Position numbers and translations under genes: made by a program
Notes under the pieces: model-generated
The model's input: the letters and a program-made list of their open reading frames with translations, nothing else
The model's database searches: none
What the model was told of the DNA's origin: nothing
In this document: positions 1 through 6,336 of the stretch, one piece after another
Layout of the letters: each line of letters starts with the position of its first letter
Position numbering within the stretch: the first letter of the stretch is position 1
NCBI GenBank assembly: GCA_025929855.1
Contig: JAICPK010000001.1
Coordinates: 1-29,196 of the forward strand
Direction of reading: 5' to 3'
DNA: 29,196 nucleotides
Origin: Nitrososphaera sp.
GTDB taxonomy: Archaea > Thermoproteota > Nitrososphaeria > Nitrososphaerales > Nitrososphaeraceae

Positions 1-120
1 CTAACAAAACCACATAAGTTTGATGTGCTTCCATACTATGCTGCTGTGGATTCAATAGAGTTCAAGAATGCAGACGACATCAAACCCGGGATGCTAGTCG
101 ACCAAATAAGGAAAAGCTAG
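1..120 (+). CDS. C-terminal end of an unidentified protein (partial)
   Basis: Frame 1 is open from the first base to a TAG stop at 118-120 and encodes 39 residues ending in MLVDQIRKS. The start lies outside the window. The composition looks like a normal folded protein end (IEFKNADDIKPG), and a hairpin followed by a T-run lies just after the stop. I do not recognise the family from this fragment. That it is coding is inferred from the open frame, sensible codon use and the terminator-like structure behind it. Confidence 0.55.
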   Translation, partial: LTKPHKFDVLPYYAAVDSIEFKNADDIKPGMLVDQIRKS

Positions 121-133
121 CATACATTCAGGT

Positions 134-166
134 AATGAGTTTACGGTATATCTGCACTCATTTTTC
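134..166 (+). terminator. Hairpin plus T-run after the partial gene
   Basis: A 7-bp inverted repeat (AATGAGT at 134-140, ACTCATT at 156-162) with a 15-nt loop runs straight into further Ts (TTTTTC). It lies 14 bp after the stop of the upstream partial gene. Archaeal termination depends mainly on T-runs, so the role is plausible but not proven. Confidence 0.4.
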
Positions 167-413
167 TAAATTGAGGGAATATTTCTACGCCATCTGTGAA
201 GCTCGTTATCGACTCCTTAATGTCAGTATCGCATAGTCACGACCACTGAAACAACTGCAGAAATTATCGCGGGTTCGCCGATCTCTCTCTCTATTACTAG
301 CCCGAGTGCTTTCGCACTTTTAACATTATGGTTATTCCTAATTTGCTGCTCCGTCAGCTTTAAGCTCAACAGGCGGTCGTTTATGGGACTATCCACGAAG
401 AATTACTCTGTAC
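167..413. other. Intergenic spacer without a recognisable gene
   Basis: No convincing ORF or tRNA was found on either strand in the spacer between the partial gene and the racemase-like gene. The only structure seen is a small hairpin at 305-318 (AGTGC, loop TTTC, GCACT) followed by three Ts. A (CT)n-rich patch lies at about 280-292. Confidence 0.5.
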
Positions 414-423
414 TTTATATTTA
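414..423 (+). promoter_or_regulatory. TATA box of the racemase-like gene
   Basis: TTTATATTTA is centred about 31 nt before the TTG start at 450. That is the spacing expected for an archaeal TATA box driving a leaderless or nearly leaderless mRNA. It supports the TTG start over downstream alternatives. Confidence 0.5.
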
Positions 424-449
424 TCTGGCATCATGTTCAAAAAACAGCA

Positions 450-1250
450 TTGGCGAACAACCCGGTAGCCGTGTTTGACTCAGGCATTGGATCTCTCTCT
501 ATAATACGGGAGCTAAGGCACGAGATACCATATGAAGACCTGCTATACTTTGCAGACAGGGTCCACTTTCCATACGGCACCAAGTCACATTCAGAGCTGC
601 GCGAGATCATTGTAAATACAATAAACTACCTCAAGCGCTACAACCCAAAGCTCGTGGTAGTTGCCTCAAGCACTCCCTCAGTCCAAGTACTCGATGAGGT
701 AAGAAGGACGATAACGGACATCTCGATAATAGGAGTTAGGCCACCTCTTAAAGAGGCTGCTAGACTCACAAAGAAAAAGCATATTGGAATCATGGCCACT
801 GAGGGCATGATAAGGAGCAAGGAGTTTGAGAACCAAATTCGCAGGGAAGTACCCCAGCATATCTTAGTGACAAGATTCAATGCCTCACCTATAATTGAGC
901 TGATAGAACATGGAGTGCATCTTGAGAACGAGCAACGAACCTTTAATGTGATCTCACGCGTTCTGGGTGACAGCATTGATGAAAAGATTGACGTCATTGC
1001 TCTCTCAAGCACTCACCTGCCTTTTGTAAAACGATATCTCAATTCGCTCTTGCCTACTGTTAGATTCATTGATCCGGCGCAGATAGTAGCCAAAGACGTG
1101 AGGAAGTTCCTAGCTTTTTATCGAATGGCAAAAAAGAGTGGTAGGAGTAATCTTCGGATCCTAGTCTCTGACGGCAAGCGAGAGTTTGAGAAATCAGTAC
1201 GTGCACTGGGAGTGAGAGAGCCGATTGAAGAGGTGTTCCTTACATTTTGA
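450..1250 (+). CDS. Glutamate racemase-like protein lacking both catalytic cysteines
   Basis: Aspartate/glutamate racemase superfamily protein of 266 aa, the usual MurI length. The N-terminal DSGIGS motif (D10), the YFADRVHFPYGTKS segment and the C-terminal STHLPF motif align with glutamate racemase. The two catalytic cysteines are both serine: the ACNTA motif reads ASSTPS (S73), and LGCTHYP reads LSSTHLP (S187), although the following His189 is kept. Normal family members interconvert L- and D-glutamate by a two-cysteine, two-base mechanism, so this protein is probably not a standard racemase. It may be a ligand-binding relative or have another chemistry. The start is TTG, chosen because it begins directly at the conserved N-terminal strand and sits at the right distance from a TATA box. 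The next gene, uppS, has its own TATA box. Family assignment is firm; function is unknown. Confidence 0.85.
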   Translation: MANNPVAVFDSGIGSLSIIRELRHEIPYEDLLYFADRVHFPYGTKSHSELREIIVNTINYLKRYNPKLVVVASSTPSVQVLDEVRRTITDISIIGVRPPLKEAARLTKKKHIGIMATEGMIRSKEFENQIRREVPQHILVTRFNASPIIELIEHGVHLENEQRTFNVISRVLGDSIDEKIDVIALSSTHLPFVKRYLNSLLPTVRFIDPAQIVAKDVRKFLAFYRMAKKSGRSNLRILVSDGKREFEKSVRALGVREPIEEVFLTF

Positions 1251-1270
1251 TTCAAATTAGTAACACAGTC

Positions 1271-1279
1271 TAAATATAT
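1271..1279 (+). promoter_or_regulatory. TATA box of uppS
   Basis: TAAATATAT lies in the 79-bp gap before uppS. Transcription would begin at about 1300, leaving a leader of roughly 30 nt. No strong Shine-Dalgarno sequence precedes the ATG. Confidence 0.45.
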
Positions 1280-1329
1280 GTAAACAAGGAATAATCAGTA
1301 CAACAAAAGACAGGCAGCTAAGAGCAAAA

Positions 1330-2151
1330 ATGGGGTTTCAAACAGATATTGATAGAGGGGGCAGAGCACTGATGGATACCTTTCTCCAGCTCAGTGGCAT
1401 ATACTCGTTTTATGAAAGACACTTAGAGTTAGAAATTATCAAGTATCCGCTGCCTAACCACGTTGCAATTGTGCTTGATGGTAACAGGAGGTGGGCCAAC
1501 ATGCATCTACTTGATGCTAGTTGGGGGCACAACCATGGCGCTGACAAGGCAGAAGAACTATTGAACTGGATACATGACGTGGGCATCAAAATCACCACAT
1601 TGTATGTGCTATCAACTGAAAATCTTGAGCGTAAGGATGAAGAGCTTGAAAACATCTACAGGCTTCTTGAAAAGAAGCTGCAAAAGCTCTACAATGACGA
1701 ACGGGTGCACAAACGCAGGATGAAGATAAAAGCAATAGGCGACACTAAGCTCCTCCCCTATAACTTGCAGCAGATATTGACAAAGCTTGAAGAATCGACT
1801 GCGGATTATCACTCGATGTTTCTCAACATCGCAATAGCATATGGCGGTCAAAAGGAGCTAATCGAAGCGGTCAGAAAGATAGCTCGAATGGCCGAGAAGG
1901 GCCTGATTGAAGTTGACGAAATTGATGAAAGGACCATTGAATCATGTCTATATACGTCACACCTACCGCAGCCATCACCTGATCTTATCCTGAGGACGTC
2001 TGGCGAAAAAAGATTGAGCGGCTTCTTGATATGGCAGAGTGCCTACAGCGAGCTGATGTTCATGGATGTATTCTGGCCAGAGTTTCGCAAAATTGACCTT
2101 ATGCGAGCCATTAGGACATATCAGCAGAGAGTGCGCAGATATGGCAGATAA
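1330..2151 (+). CDS. uppS: Isoprenyl (undecaprenyl/dolichyl-type) diphosphate synthase
   Basis: cis-Prenyltransferase of 273 aa. It condenses isopentenyl diphosphate units in Z configuration onto an allylic primer to make a long polyprenyl diphosphate, the lipid carrier used in archaeal N-glycosylation and other surface glycan assembly. Family motifs are in order: HVAIVLDGNRRWA with catalytic Asp50, the GHNHGADK region (66-73), LYVLSTENLER (91-101), AIAYGG (168-173), DLILRTSGEKR (218-228) and WQSAYSELMF (235-244). The first 40 residues form an extension typical of archaeal members, so ATG 1330 fits, but ATG 1372 (Met15) is also possible. A hairpin and T-run follow the stop. The precise chain length of the product cannot be read from sequence. 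Confidence 0.93.
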   Translation: MGFQTDIDRGGRALMDTFLQLSGIYSFYERHLELEIIKYPLPNHVAIVLDGNRRWANMHLLDASWGHNHGADKAEELLNWIHDVGIKITTLYVLSTENLERKDEELENIYRLLEKKLQKLYNDERVHKRRMKIKAIGDTKLLPYNLQQILTKLEESTADYHSMFLNIAIAYGGQKELIEAVRKIARMAEKGLIEVDEIDERTIESCLYTSHLPQPSPDLILRTSGEKRLSGFLIWQSAYSELMFMDVFWPEFRKIDLMRAIRTYQQRVRRYGR

Positions 2152-2165
2152 AATATAGTACTAAT

Positions 2166-2191
2166 ATAGCCCCAAGTTGAGGCTATGTTTT
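2166..2191 (+). terminator. Hairpin with T-run after uppS
   Basis: ATAGCC (2166-2171) pairs with GGCTAT (2181-2186) across a 9-nt loop and is followed by GTTTT. It lies 14 bp past the uppS stop. Confidence 0.45.
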
Positions 2192-2393
2192 CAAATCAAA
2201 AGATATAGTAAATTGTTCTTCTGCTACTTCTTCAACTTGCTAGGTAGCATTGGTCTTCGCTGCTAGCAGAGAGAGCACACAGTACTTGTAGATAATTTCC
2301 ACTAATTAAGAGTACTGAATTGTTGAGCAATCAGGTCGTTGTGGTGATAGACATAATGAGTTCCAAGAAGAGTCACATACATATACATAAAAT

Positions 2394-2861
2394 ATGGATA
2401 CTGAACATTATAGAGATACTGAAGTTATTAAGATGAGAGACGAAGACATAACAAAAAAGAATTGCTTCTTATACGTTATACACTATGACACAGTCAATAT
2501 TAAAGATGAACTACAGAGATTAAAAGATCTTATCGATAAATATAATGGAGATCCCCAACGAGAAAAATGGGAACGTGTAAAAGAATATTCTAAGTCTGAA
2601 ATGAAACGATTAGAAGAGATAAGAAAATACATACATAGACATTTAGAGATCATTAGATATTTAGTTAAGAATCACAGATTAGATCCTGGTAAATTCGACT
2701 ATGTCTACATAAAGTACAGTGTAGACTTGTTCTATGATGCTTATTATATGGATCCAGAATATGACCAACCCGGCTTAGCAGATTTGATAAGCGATATTGA
2801 GGATCAGATTGGACAATTGGATGCAGCACTACAATTTCTTGACGGAGAAAAGATATCGTAG
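2394..2861 (+). CDS. Hypothetical helical protein
   Basis: 155-aa protein that I cannot assign to a family. It is charged, rich in Lys, Glu, Asp, Arg and Tyr, and mostly predicted helical: residues about 35-95 look like a long coiled-coil or helical hairpin (DELQRLKDLIDKY, KSEMKRLEEIRKYIHRHLEII), followed by a Tyr/Asp-rich segment and a second helix near the C-terminus. There is no signal peptide or membrane segment, so it is probably cytosolic. The gene is clearly more AT-rich than its neighbours and stands alone in a gene-poor region, which suggests recent acquisition or lineage-specific DNA. A TATA-like stretch at 2378-2393 touches the first ATG. If that is the real box, translation would begin at ATG 2433 (142 aa) behind a leader of about 20 nt. 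An upstream box near 2350-2360 would instead allow ATG 2394. Confidence 0.6.
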   Translation: MDTEHYRDTEVIKMRDEDITKKNCFLYVIHYDTVNIKDELQRLKDLIDKYNGDPQREKWERVKEYSKSEMKRLEEIRKYIHRHLEIIRYLVKNHRLDPGKFDYVYIKYSVDLFYDAYYMDPEYDQPGLADLISDIEDQIGQLDAALQFLDGEKIS

Positions 2862-2887
2862 AAGATATAATAGTTTATAGCTATTGC

Positions 2888-2894
2888 TTTTTTT
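2888..2894 (+). terminator. T7 run after the helical protein gene
   Basis: Seven consecutive Ts lie 27 bp after the stop at 2861, matching the T-run type of archaeal terminator. No hairpin was seen. Confidence 0.35.
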
Positions 2895-3287
2895 GAAATT
2901 GGATCTTAATTAATTTGTGATCCACATAAGAGATGGCACGGTGAGGCCCATGAAGCTAATTGTTGCAGTCATGGCCGTCTTGCTACCTGCCAGTTGTCTT
3001 TAATGGTCTATCAGTCTTCGAATTACATCGTTCTTGCAACCAATTTTTGATCAGTAGCTCAATTAGGATGCATGTATCCAACTAATGACATTTAAGAAGA
3101 TTGAAGAATTACCCAGCTCTAAAGAAGATGAAAGCTCAGTAGTCCAAGTTTTAAGCAGATCCAATCAAGTCATTGATAAATTTACTCTTGCGGATCATTA
3201 ACTACCAGTCCAAAAATTCAACAGTATGTTAAATCCAACCGGAGTTTTTTATGCAGCTTGTTATTTTTACAAATTGACTTGCTACTG
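2895..3287. other. Gene-poor AT-rich stretch with possible small ORFs
   Basis: No gene of normal size fits here. A short plus-strand frame at 2950-3003 encodes 17 residues (MKLIVAVMAVLLPASCL) that look like a bacterial/archaeal lipoprotein signal peptide ending in a lipobox-like LPASC before a stop. A second frame at 3085-3201 encodes 38 residues. Both could be remnants of decayed genes or chance; neither is well supported. Confidence 0.4.
3085..3201 (+). CDS. Possible 38-aa small protein
   Basis: ATG to TAA frame of 38 codons giving a hydrophilic, acidic-then-polar peptide (begins MTFKKIEELPSS, ends KFTLADH). Codon use is similar to the neighbouring helical protein. No clear TATA box lies at the right distance and no family is recognised. 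It is listed because it lies in a region with other small genes, but it may be a chance ORF. Confidence 0.22.
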   Translation: MTFKKIEELPSSKEDESSVVQVLSRSNQVIDKFTLADH

Positions 3288-3297
3288 TTTTTAAATG
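3288..3297 (+). promoter_or_regulatory. TATA box of the mini zinc-finger gene
   Basis: TTTTTAAATG is centred about 28 nt before the ATG at 3321, the spacing expected for a leaderless archaeal transcript. It is independent support that the short zinc-finger ORF is a gene. Confidence 0.45.
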
Positions 3298-3320
3298 AGT
3301 TAAGATAGAATATGATATAG

Positions 3321-3479
3321 ATGAGAGATAAAGAATCTATGTGGGTATGTAAACATTGCCAGTTAGTTTTCGCCTTTGATTCACACATTAGAGCACATAA
3401 AATGCTGACAGGTCATACTAGAATTATCAGATACGAATTACCCTCGACAAATACTGTAAGAGAGTCGGAGCATATTTAA
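3321..3479 (+). CDS. Mini C2H2 zinc-finger protein (52 aa)
   Basis: Short gene encoding a single classical C2H2 zinc finger. The translation contains WVCKHCQLVFAF followed by SHIRAHKMLTGH, giving C-x2-C-x12-H-x5-H with Cys10, Cys13, His26 and His32 and hydrophobic core residues in the expected places. A basic tail follows (TRIIRY). Such fingers bind DNA or RNA or mediate protein contacts; single-finger miniproteins of this kind are known from archaea, and I infer a nucleic-acid-binding or regulatory role. It stands alone, with its own TATA box and no operon partner. No neighbour reveals the target. The finger pattern is directly visible; the role is inference. Confidence 0.7.
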   Translation: MRDKESMWVCKHCQLVFAFDSHIRAHKMLTGHTRIIRYELPSTNTVRESEHI

Positions 3480-3737
3480 CAGAGTGCGAGAGCAAAGACA
3501 GACAAATTTGGCAACAAGATCAGTAGAATTTCAATAAGAGACGAATATGATTTGCATTATTTTCCTTATTTTATCTAAACTATCTATCTTCTGAGCTTCA
3601 CAATATAAGCCAACTTGTTTGGCTTGAACTCACACATGCTGGCACGATATTTTAGCGTCTACTTGTAATAAGAAATGGGAGAGTAACTATGGAATTTTTC
3701 AGATATGAAATTAGATATCTAGCAAGTAAACAAAAGA
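3480..3737. other. Spacer between zinc-finger gene and nadE
   Basis: No ORF of note. A 7-bp perfect hairpin (AAGCCAA 3607-3613, TTGGCTT 3619-3625, loop CTTGT) is present. It is not followed by a T-run on the plus strand, so it is not an obvious terminator. The nadE stop follows on the minus strand. Confidence 0.4.
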
Positions 3738-4595
3738 TCATAGAGAGACGATGGCAGCAGGTCTACGCTTGTGCAAGCTTTTTTCTATCATGCCCCTGAC
3801 CTTATTGATATGCTTTGTAGACACTCCTAGCTTTCTTATTATGTCTTTTGGCTGTTTTTTTTTGTCAACTAGCAAGTGCAGTATCTGGTCTATTATTTCA
3901 TAATCCATTCCTATCTCCTCTTCTGCGAGGTGATTTTCCCAGAGCCGGGGGCTGCTCTTCTTTTGAACTATTTCTGCCGGAATATCCAAATATTCTGCAA
4001 GAGCTCTTACCTGTGTCTTATACAATACTGCAATAGGCATAATATCTGCGGCTCCATCCCCAAACTTACTAAAATATCCAATTTGGACTTCACTCTTGTC
4101 TGAGGTGCCTGCCACAAGATAGCCACTAATCCCTGCATAGTAATATAGAATGCTCATGCGAATTCTTGCCATCAGGTTTCCTCTTGCCTCCTTGTTCTCT
4201 GGTAGGATCTCTTCAAATTTTTGGATTAGTGGGTGGATGTCAATAACATGATATCTTATCCTAAGCTTCTTAGCCAGATCTATCGCATGAGCAGTATCTT
4301 CTCTTGGAGTAGTGGTGCTTGGCATGACAAGGCCAAGAACATTTGATCGCCCAAGTGCATTTACACTTAATTTGAGAACGACAGATGAATCAAGACCGCC
4401 ACTCAGTCCTATTACTAGTCCTTTTGCAGAGCTTTTCGAAATATAGGCGGAGATGAACTTCTCTATTTTGTTTGATATTTTCTTATAATCTTGACCAAGT
4501 AATTCTTCAAGTGTGCTTGGTTTCACAGTACTATGAATCAGCGGCTCAGAAGTATTAATATCCTCTATCAGAGATTTATTCTTGCCATCATCCAA
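3738..4595 (-). CDS. nadE: NH3-dependent NAD+ synthetase
   Basis: Makes NAD+ from nicotinic acid adenine dinucleotide, ATP and ammonia, the last step of NAD biosynthesis, in the cytosol. The 285-aa protein has the N-type ATP pyrophosphatase P-loop SGGLDSS (65-71), the GNLMARIRMSILYYYA helix, GTSDKSE and GYFSKFGDGAADIMP, all diagnostic for NadE. There is no glutaminase (nitrilase) domain, so it uses free ammonia, which suits an ammonia oxidiser. The first 35 or so residues extend beyond the usual core, so the true start could lie further in. A spacer of about 230 bp without a gene separates it from the glycosyltransferase gene. I could not place a convincing TATA box. Confidence 0.93.
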   Translation of the reverse strand: MDDGKNKSLIEDINTSEPLIHSTVKPSTLEELLGQDYKKISNKIEKFISAYISKSSAKGLVIGLSGGLDSSVVLKLSVNALGRSNVLGLVMPSTTTPREDTAHAIDLAKKLRIRYHVIDIHPLIQKFEEILPENKEARGNLMARIRMSILYYYAGISGYLVAGTSDKSEVQIGYFSKFGDGAADIMPIAVLYKTQVRALAEYLDIPAEIVQKKSSPRLWENHLAEEEIGMDYEIIDQILHLLVDKKKQPKDIIRKLGVSTKHINKVRGMIEKSLHKRRPAAIVSL

Positions 4596-4828
4596 ATAAT
4601 CAATAACGATGCTCGGATTTGGTCAATAGAATTAGATACACGACATACCACATACAAACAATTTACCTTTGATTACATGATTTAGTCAATGATGACTACA
4701 AAACGAAAGATAGAAACAGAGCAATAATGGGGCAGCTTACTGGATTCATAGTTAAGAAGATTGCAAGTTTCGATGGAAATGCTATATGGATTTTCATTCA
4801 TACAAAAAATTTTTACCAGTTGTATAAA

Positions 4829-5839
4829 TTACATAAGCATAGAAATAATTTTGGCTGCTCTTGCGGCACCCTTTATGTCCACTACATTACTTCTGCATCC
4901 GATCTTTACTTTAATTAGGTGCTCAAGTCGAAAAATGTCTTCATACTTGAATCCAAAGCGTGCTGCATTCTGCTCCTGCTCAAAGTGGTTCTTTATTGGT
5001 ATAAAAATTCCAGGCGTTCCATATGCCATCGACTCATCCATTGTTGATCTGCCAGCAAGCGATATTACGAGATCAGCAGCGTAGACTAGATCATGCATAT
5101 TGTTAACAAAGCCAAGGTTACGATACTCTTGTGAATCAGGCAGTTTTAGCGAAGGACCAGACACAATTATGAGTTCAGAACCTAGCTTGCTTTGAAGTTG
5201 GCGGTGCATCTCTATTACCTTTTGAACCAAGTATTTGCCGGCATCGGTTCCACCACTGCTAACAAGTATTGTATTTTTTTCGAAACAAAATTGTTTGCGC
5301 AGCATGTTGCGGTCGGCGCTAGCCCGCCTCACTATAGGGCCAACATAGCGAATGTTGTCCCTGTCGTCTCCAACTTCAGGAATGATGACACAGTCGCATG
5401 TCTGCATAATATTACGCATTGACTTGTTCATCTTTTTCTCTATTACTGATGCAAGGCCAGTTGTAAAATGACTTTCGATAATGTCGGTTATCAGCACGTG
5501 TCTTTGACCCGTTTTCTTGGCGACTGCAATTGAGGCAAAGTCCTCATCACTTATTATCAATCCATTGTGATTGTCCAGAATTTCTTTTGCAATTGTCTTG
5601 CACTTTTTGTAATAAAGGTAGTATCGTAGGAGCCACTTGAATACATGCTGAAGCTGCCCAGATTCAACAATGAATTTCTCGGACTTGTAAACGTCTAGGG
5701 TATTGAACCCTTCTCTTGCGATCAGGATTGACGCGCCTTCACCACTTACAAACAGGATGTCAGTTTTCAGTTCCTCTGCAATGGCAATGTCTCGAGTTGC
5801 ATGACCAAGCCCAATGGGGCTTGTGAAAAAAGTGATCAT
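4829..5839 (-). CDS. MurG-like (GT-B, GT28-type) glycosyltransferase
   Basis: GT-B fold glycosyltransferase of 336 aa. The N-terminal acceptor domain starts with the glycine-rich loop SPIGLGHATRD (7-17). The C-terminal donor domain has the typical strand SSGGTDAGK (194-202), the VNNMHDLVYAADLVIS segment (245-260) and the nucleotide-sugar motif GRSTMDESMAYGTP (263-276) followed by NHFEQEQNA, as in MurG and related UDP-HexNAc transferases. It probably transfers a sugar from a UDP-sugar to a lipid or glycan acceptor at the cytoplasmic face of the membrane. There is no membrane segment. The start lies only 21 bp after the nikR-like stop, so the two genes are likely one transcript. The substrate is not predictable; the metal-regulator neighbour raises the possibility that surface glycans are metal-controlled. 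Confidence 0.8.
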   Translation of the reverse strand: MITFFTSPIGLGHATRDIAIAEELKTDILFVSGEGASILIAREGFNTLDVYKSEKFIVESGQLQHVFKWLLRYYLYYKKCKTIAKEILDNHNGLIISDEDFASIAVAKKTGQRHVLITDIIESHFTTGLASVIEKKMNKSMRNIMQTCDCVIIPEVGDDRDNIRYVGPIVRRASADRNMLRKQFCFEKNTILVSSGGTDAGKYLVQKVIEMHRQLQSKLGSELIIVSGPSLKLPDSQEYRNLGFVNNMHDLVYAADLVISLAGRSTMDESMAYGTPGIFIPIKNHFEQEQNAARFGFKYEDIFRLEHLIKVKIGCRSNVVDIKGAARAAKIISMLM

Positions 5840-5860
5840 GGCGATTATCCTGCTACTACA

Positions 5861-6244
5861 TTACATTGCTATCAGCTTTACATGATCCATCTTTTTGTTT
5901 GATTGGAATTTTTTAGTCATATTCTTTATCTCTGCAGCTTCGCCTTTTAGCAAAAATATTTCAAGGCATCGGTCTCGATCTATCTTGTTGTGTATATGGG
6001 TAGTGATCAGTTTATCATAATCGTGCTGCATTTCTGTCACCTGATCGTCTGATTTTTCATCGTGTATTGCCAAAAGGACTGCAAAGAGTTCTCCATACAA
6101 ATCCTGCCTATCCTTTTCTTCTGCCAGAAGATTTCTGATGCCGGCTCTTACAATCTCGGATCTGCCAGAAAAGCCAAGGGCTTTCTGCAACTTGTCTATT
6201 TCTGTCAAGATATCGTTATTGAGCGAAATACTAACTATCGCCAA
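5861..6244 (-). CDS. nikR: NikR-family nickel/metal-responsive regulator
   Basis: Ribbon-helix-helix DNA-binding protein (residues 1-45, VSISLNNDILTEIDKLQ...GRSEIVRAGIRNLL) followed by an ACT-like metal-binding domain, 127 aa. The nickel ligands of NikR can be matched: His74 in EMQHD, His83 and His85 in THIH, and Cys93 in DRCLEI. The spacing from the second His of HxH to Cys is eight residues, two more than in the E. coli protein as I remember it, which could change metal preference. Family members bind DNA as tetramers when loaded with Ni(II). The gene is divergent from znuA, with only 92 bp between starts containing direct repeats, so it may control that transporter as well as itself. A minus-strand TATA box about 26 nt before the ATG supports this start. 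The true metal could be Ni, Zn, Co or Mn. Confidence 0.88.
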   Translation of the reverse strand: MAIVSISLNNDILTEIDKLQKALGFSGRSEIVRAGIRNLLAEEKDRQDLYGELFAVLLAIHDEKSDDQVTEMQHDYDKLITTHIHNKIDRDRCLEIFLLKGEAAEIKNMTKKFQSNKKMDHVKLIAM

Positions 6245-6261
6245 TGAGATGTATTATTATT

Positions 6262-6274
6262 AAGTTATTTATAA
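6262..6274 (-). promoter_or_regulatory. TATA box of the nikR-like gene
   Basis: On the minus strand this reads TTATAAATAACTT, centred about 26 nt before the ATG at 6244, so the mRNA is predicted to be leaderless. Confidence 0.5.
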
Positions 6275-6286
6275 GAGCTTCCATAT

Positions 6287-6320
6287 TTTTTAATAACAAA
6301 GGTATATATTTTTAATAACA
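6287..6320. promoter_or_regulatory. Putative operator: paired 12-bp direct repeats
   Basis: TTTTTAATAACA occurs exactly at 6287-6298 and again at 6309-6320, 22 bp start to start, or about two helical turns, so both copies face the same side of the DNA. The second copy overlaps the 3' edge of the znuA TATA box and the transcription start zone; the first lies where the BRE/TFB would bind. This is a good position for repression of znuA, and possibly of nikR, by the NikR-like protein or another metal regulator. Confidence 0.45.
6303..6313 (+). promoter_or_regulatory. TATA box of znuA
   Basis: TATATATTTTT is centred about 30 nt before the ATG at 6337. It partly overlaps the second operator-like repeat. 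Confidence 0.5.
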
Positions 6321-6336
6321 TGGAGAAAATAGCAGG

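Noticed and set aside
305-318. Small hairpin taken as a possible RNA gene or tRNA arm
   Set aside because: The 5-bp stem is isolated; no cloverleaf or other conserved RNA pattern could be built around it or around the nearby GGTTCG.
3607-3625. Perfect 7-bp hairpin as a terminator
   Set aside because: Neither strand shows a T-run after the stem, and it is too far from the zinc-finger stop and nadE stop to assign.
4727-5084. Plus-strand ORFs at the end of the glycosyltransferase gene
   Set aside because: They are mostly antisense to conserved glycosyltransferase codons and have low-complexity, shadow-like composition.
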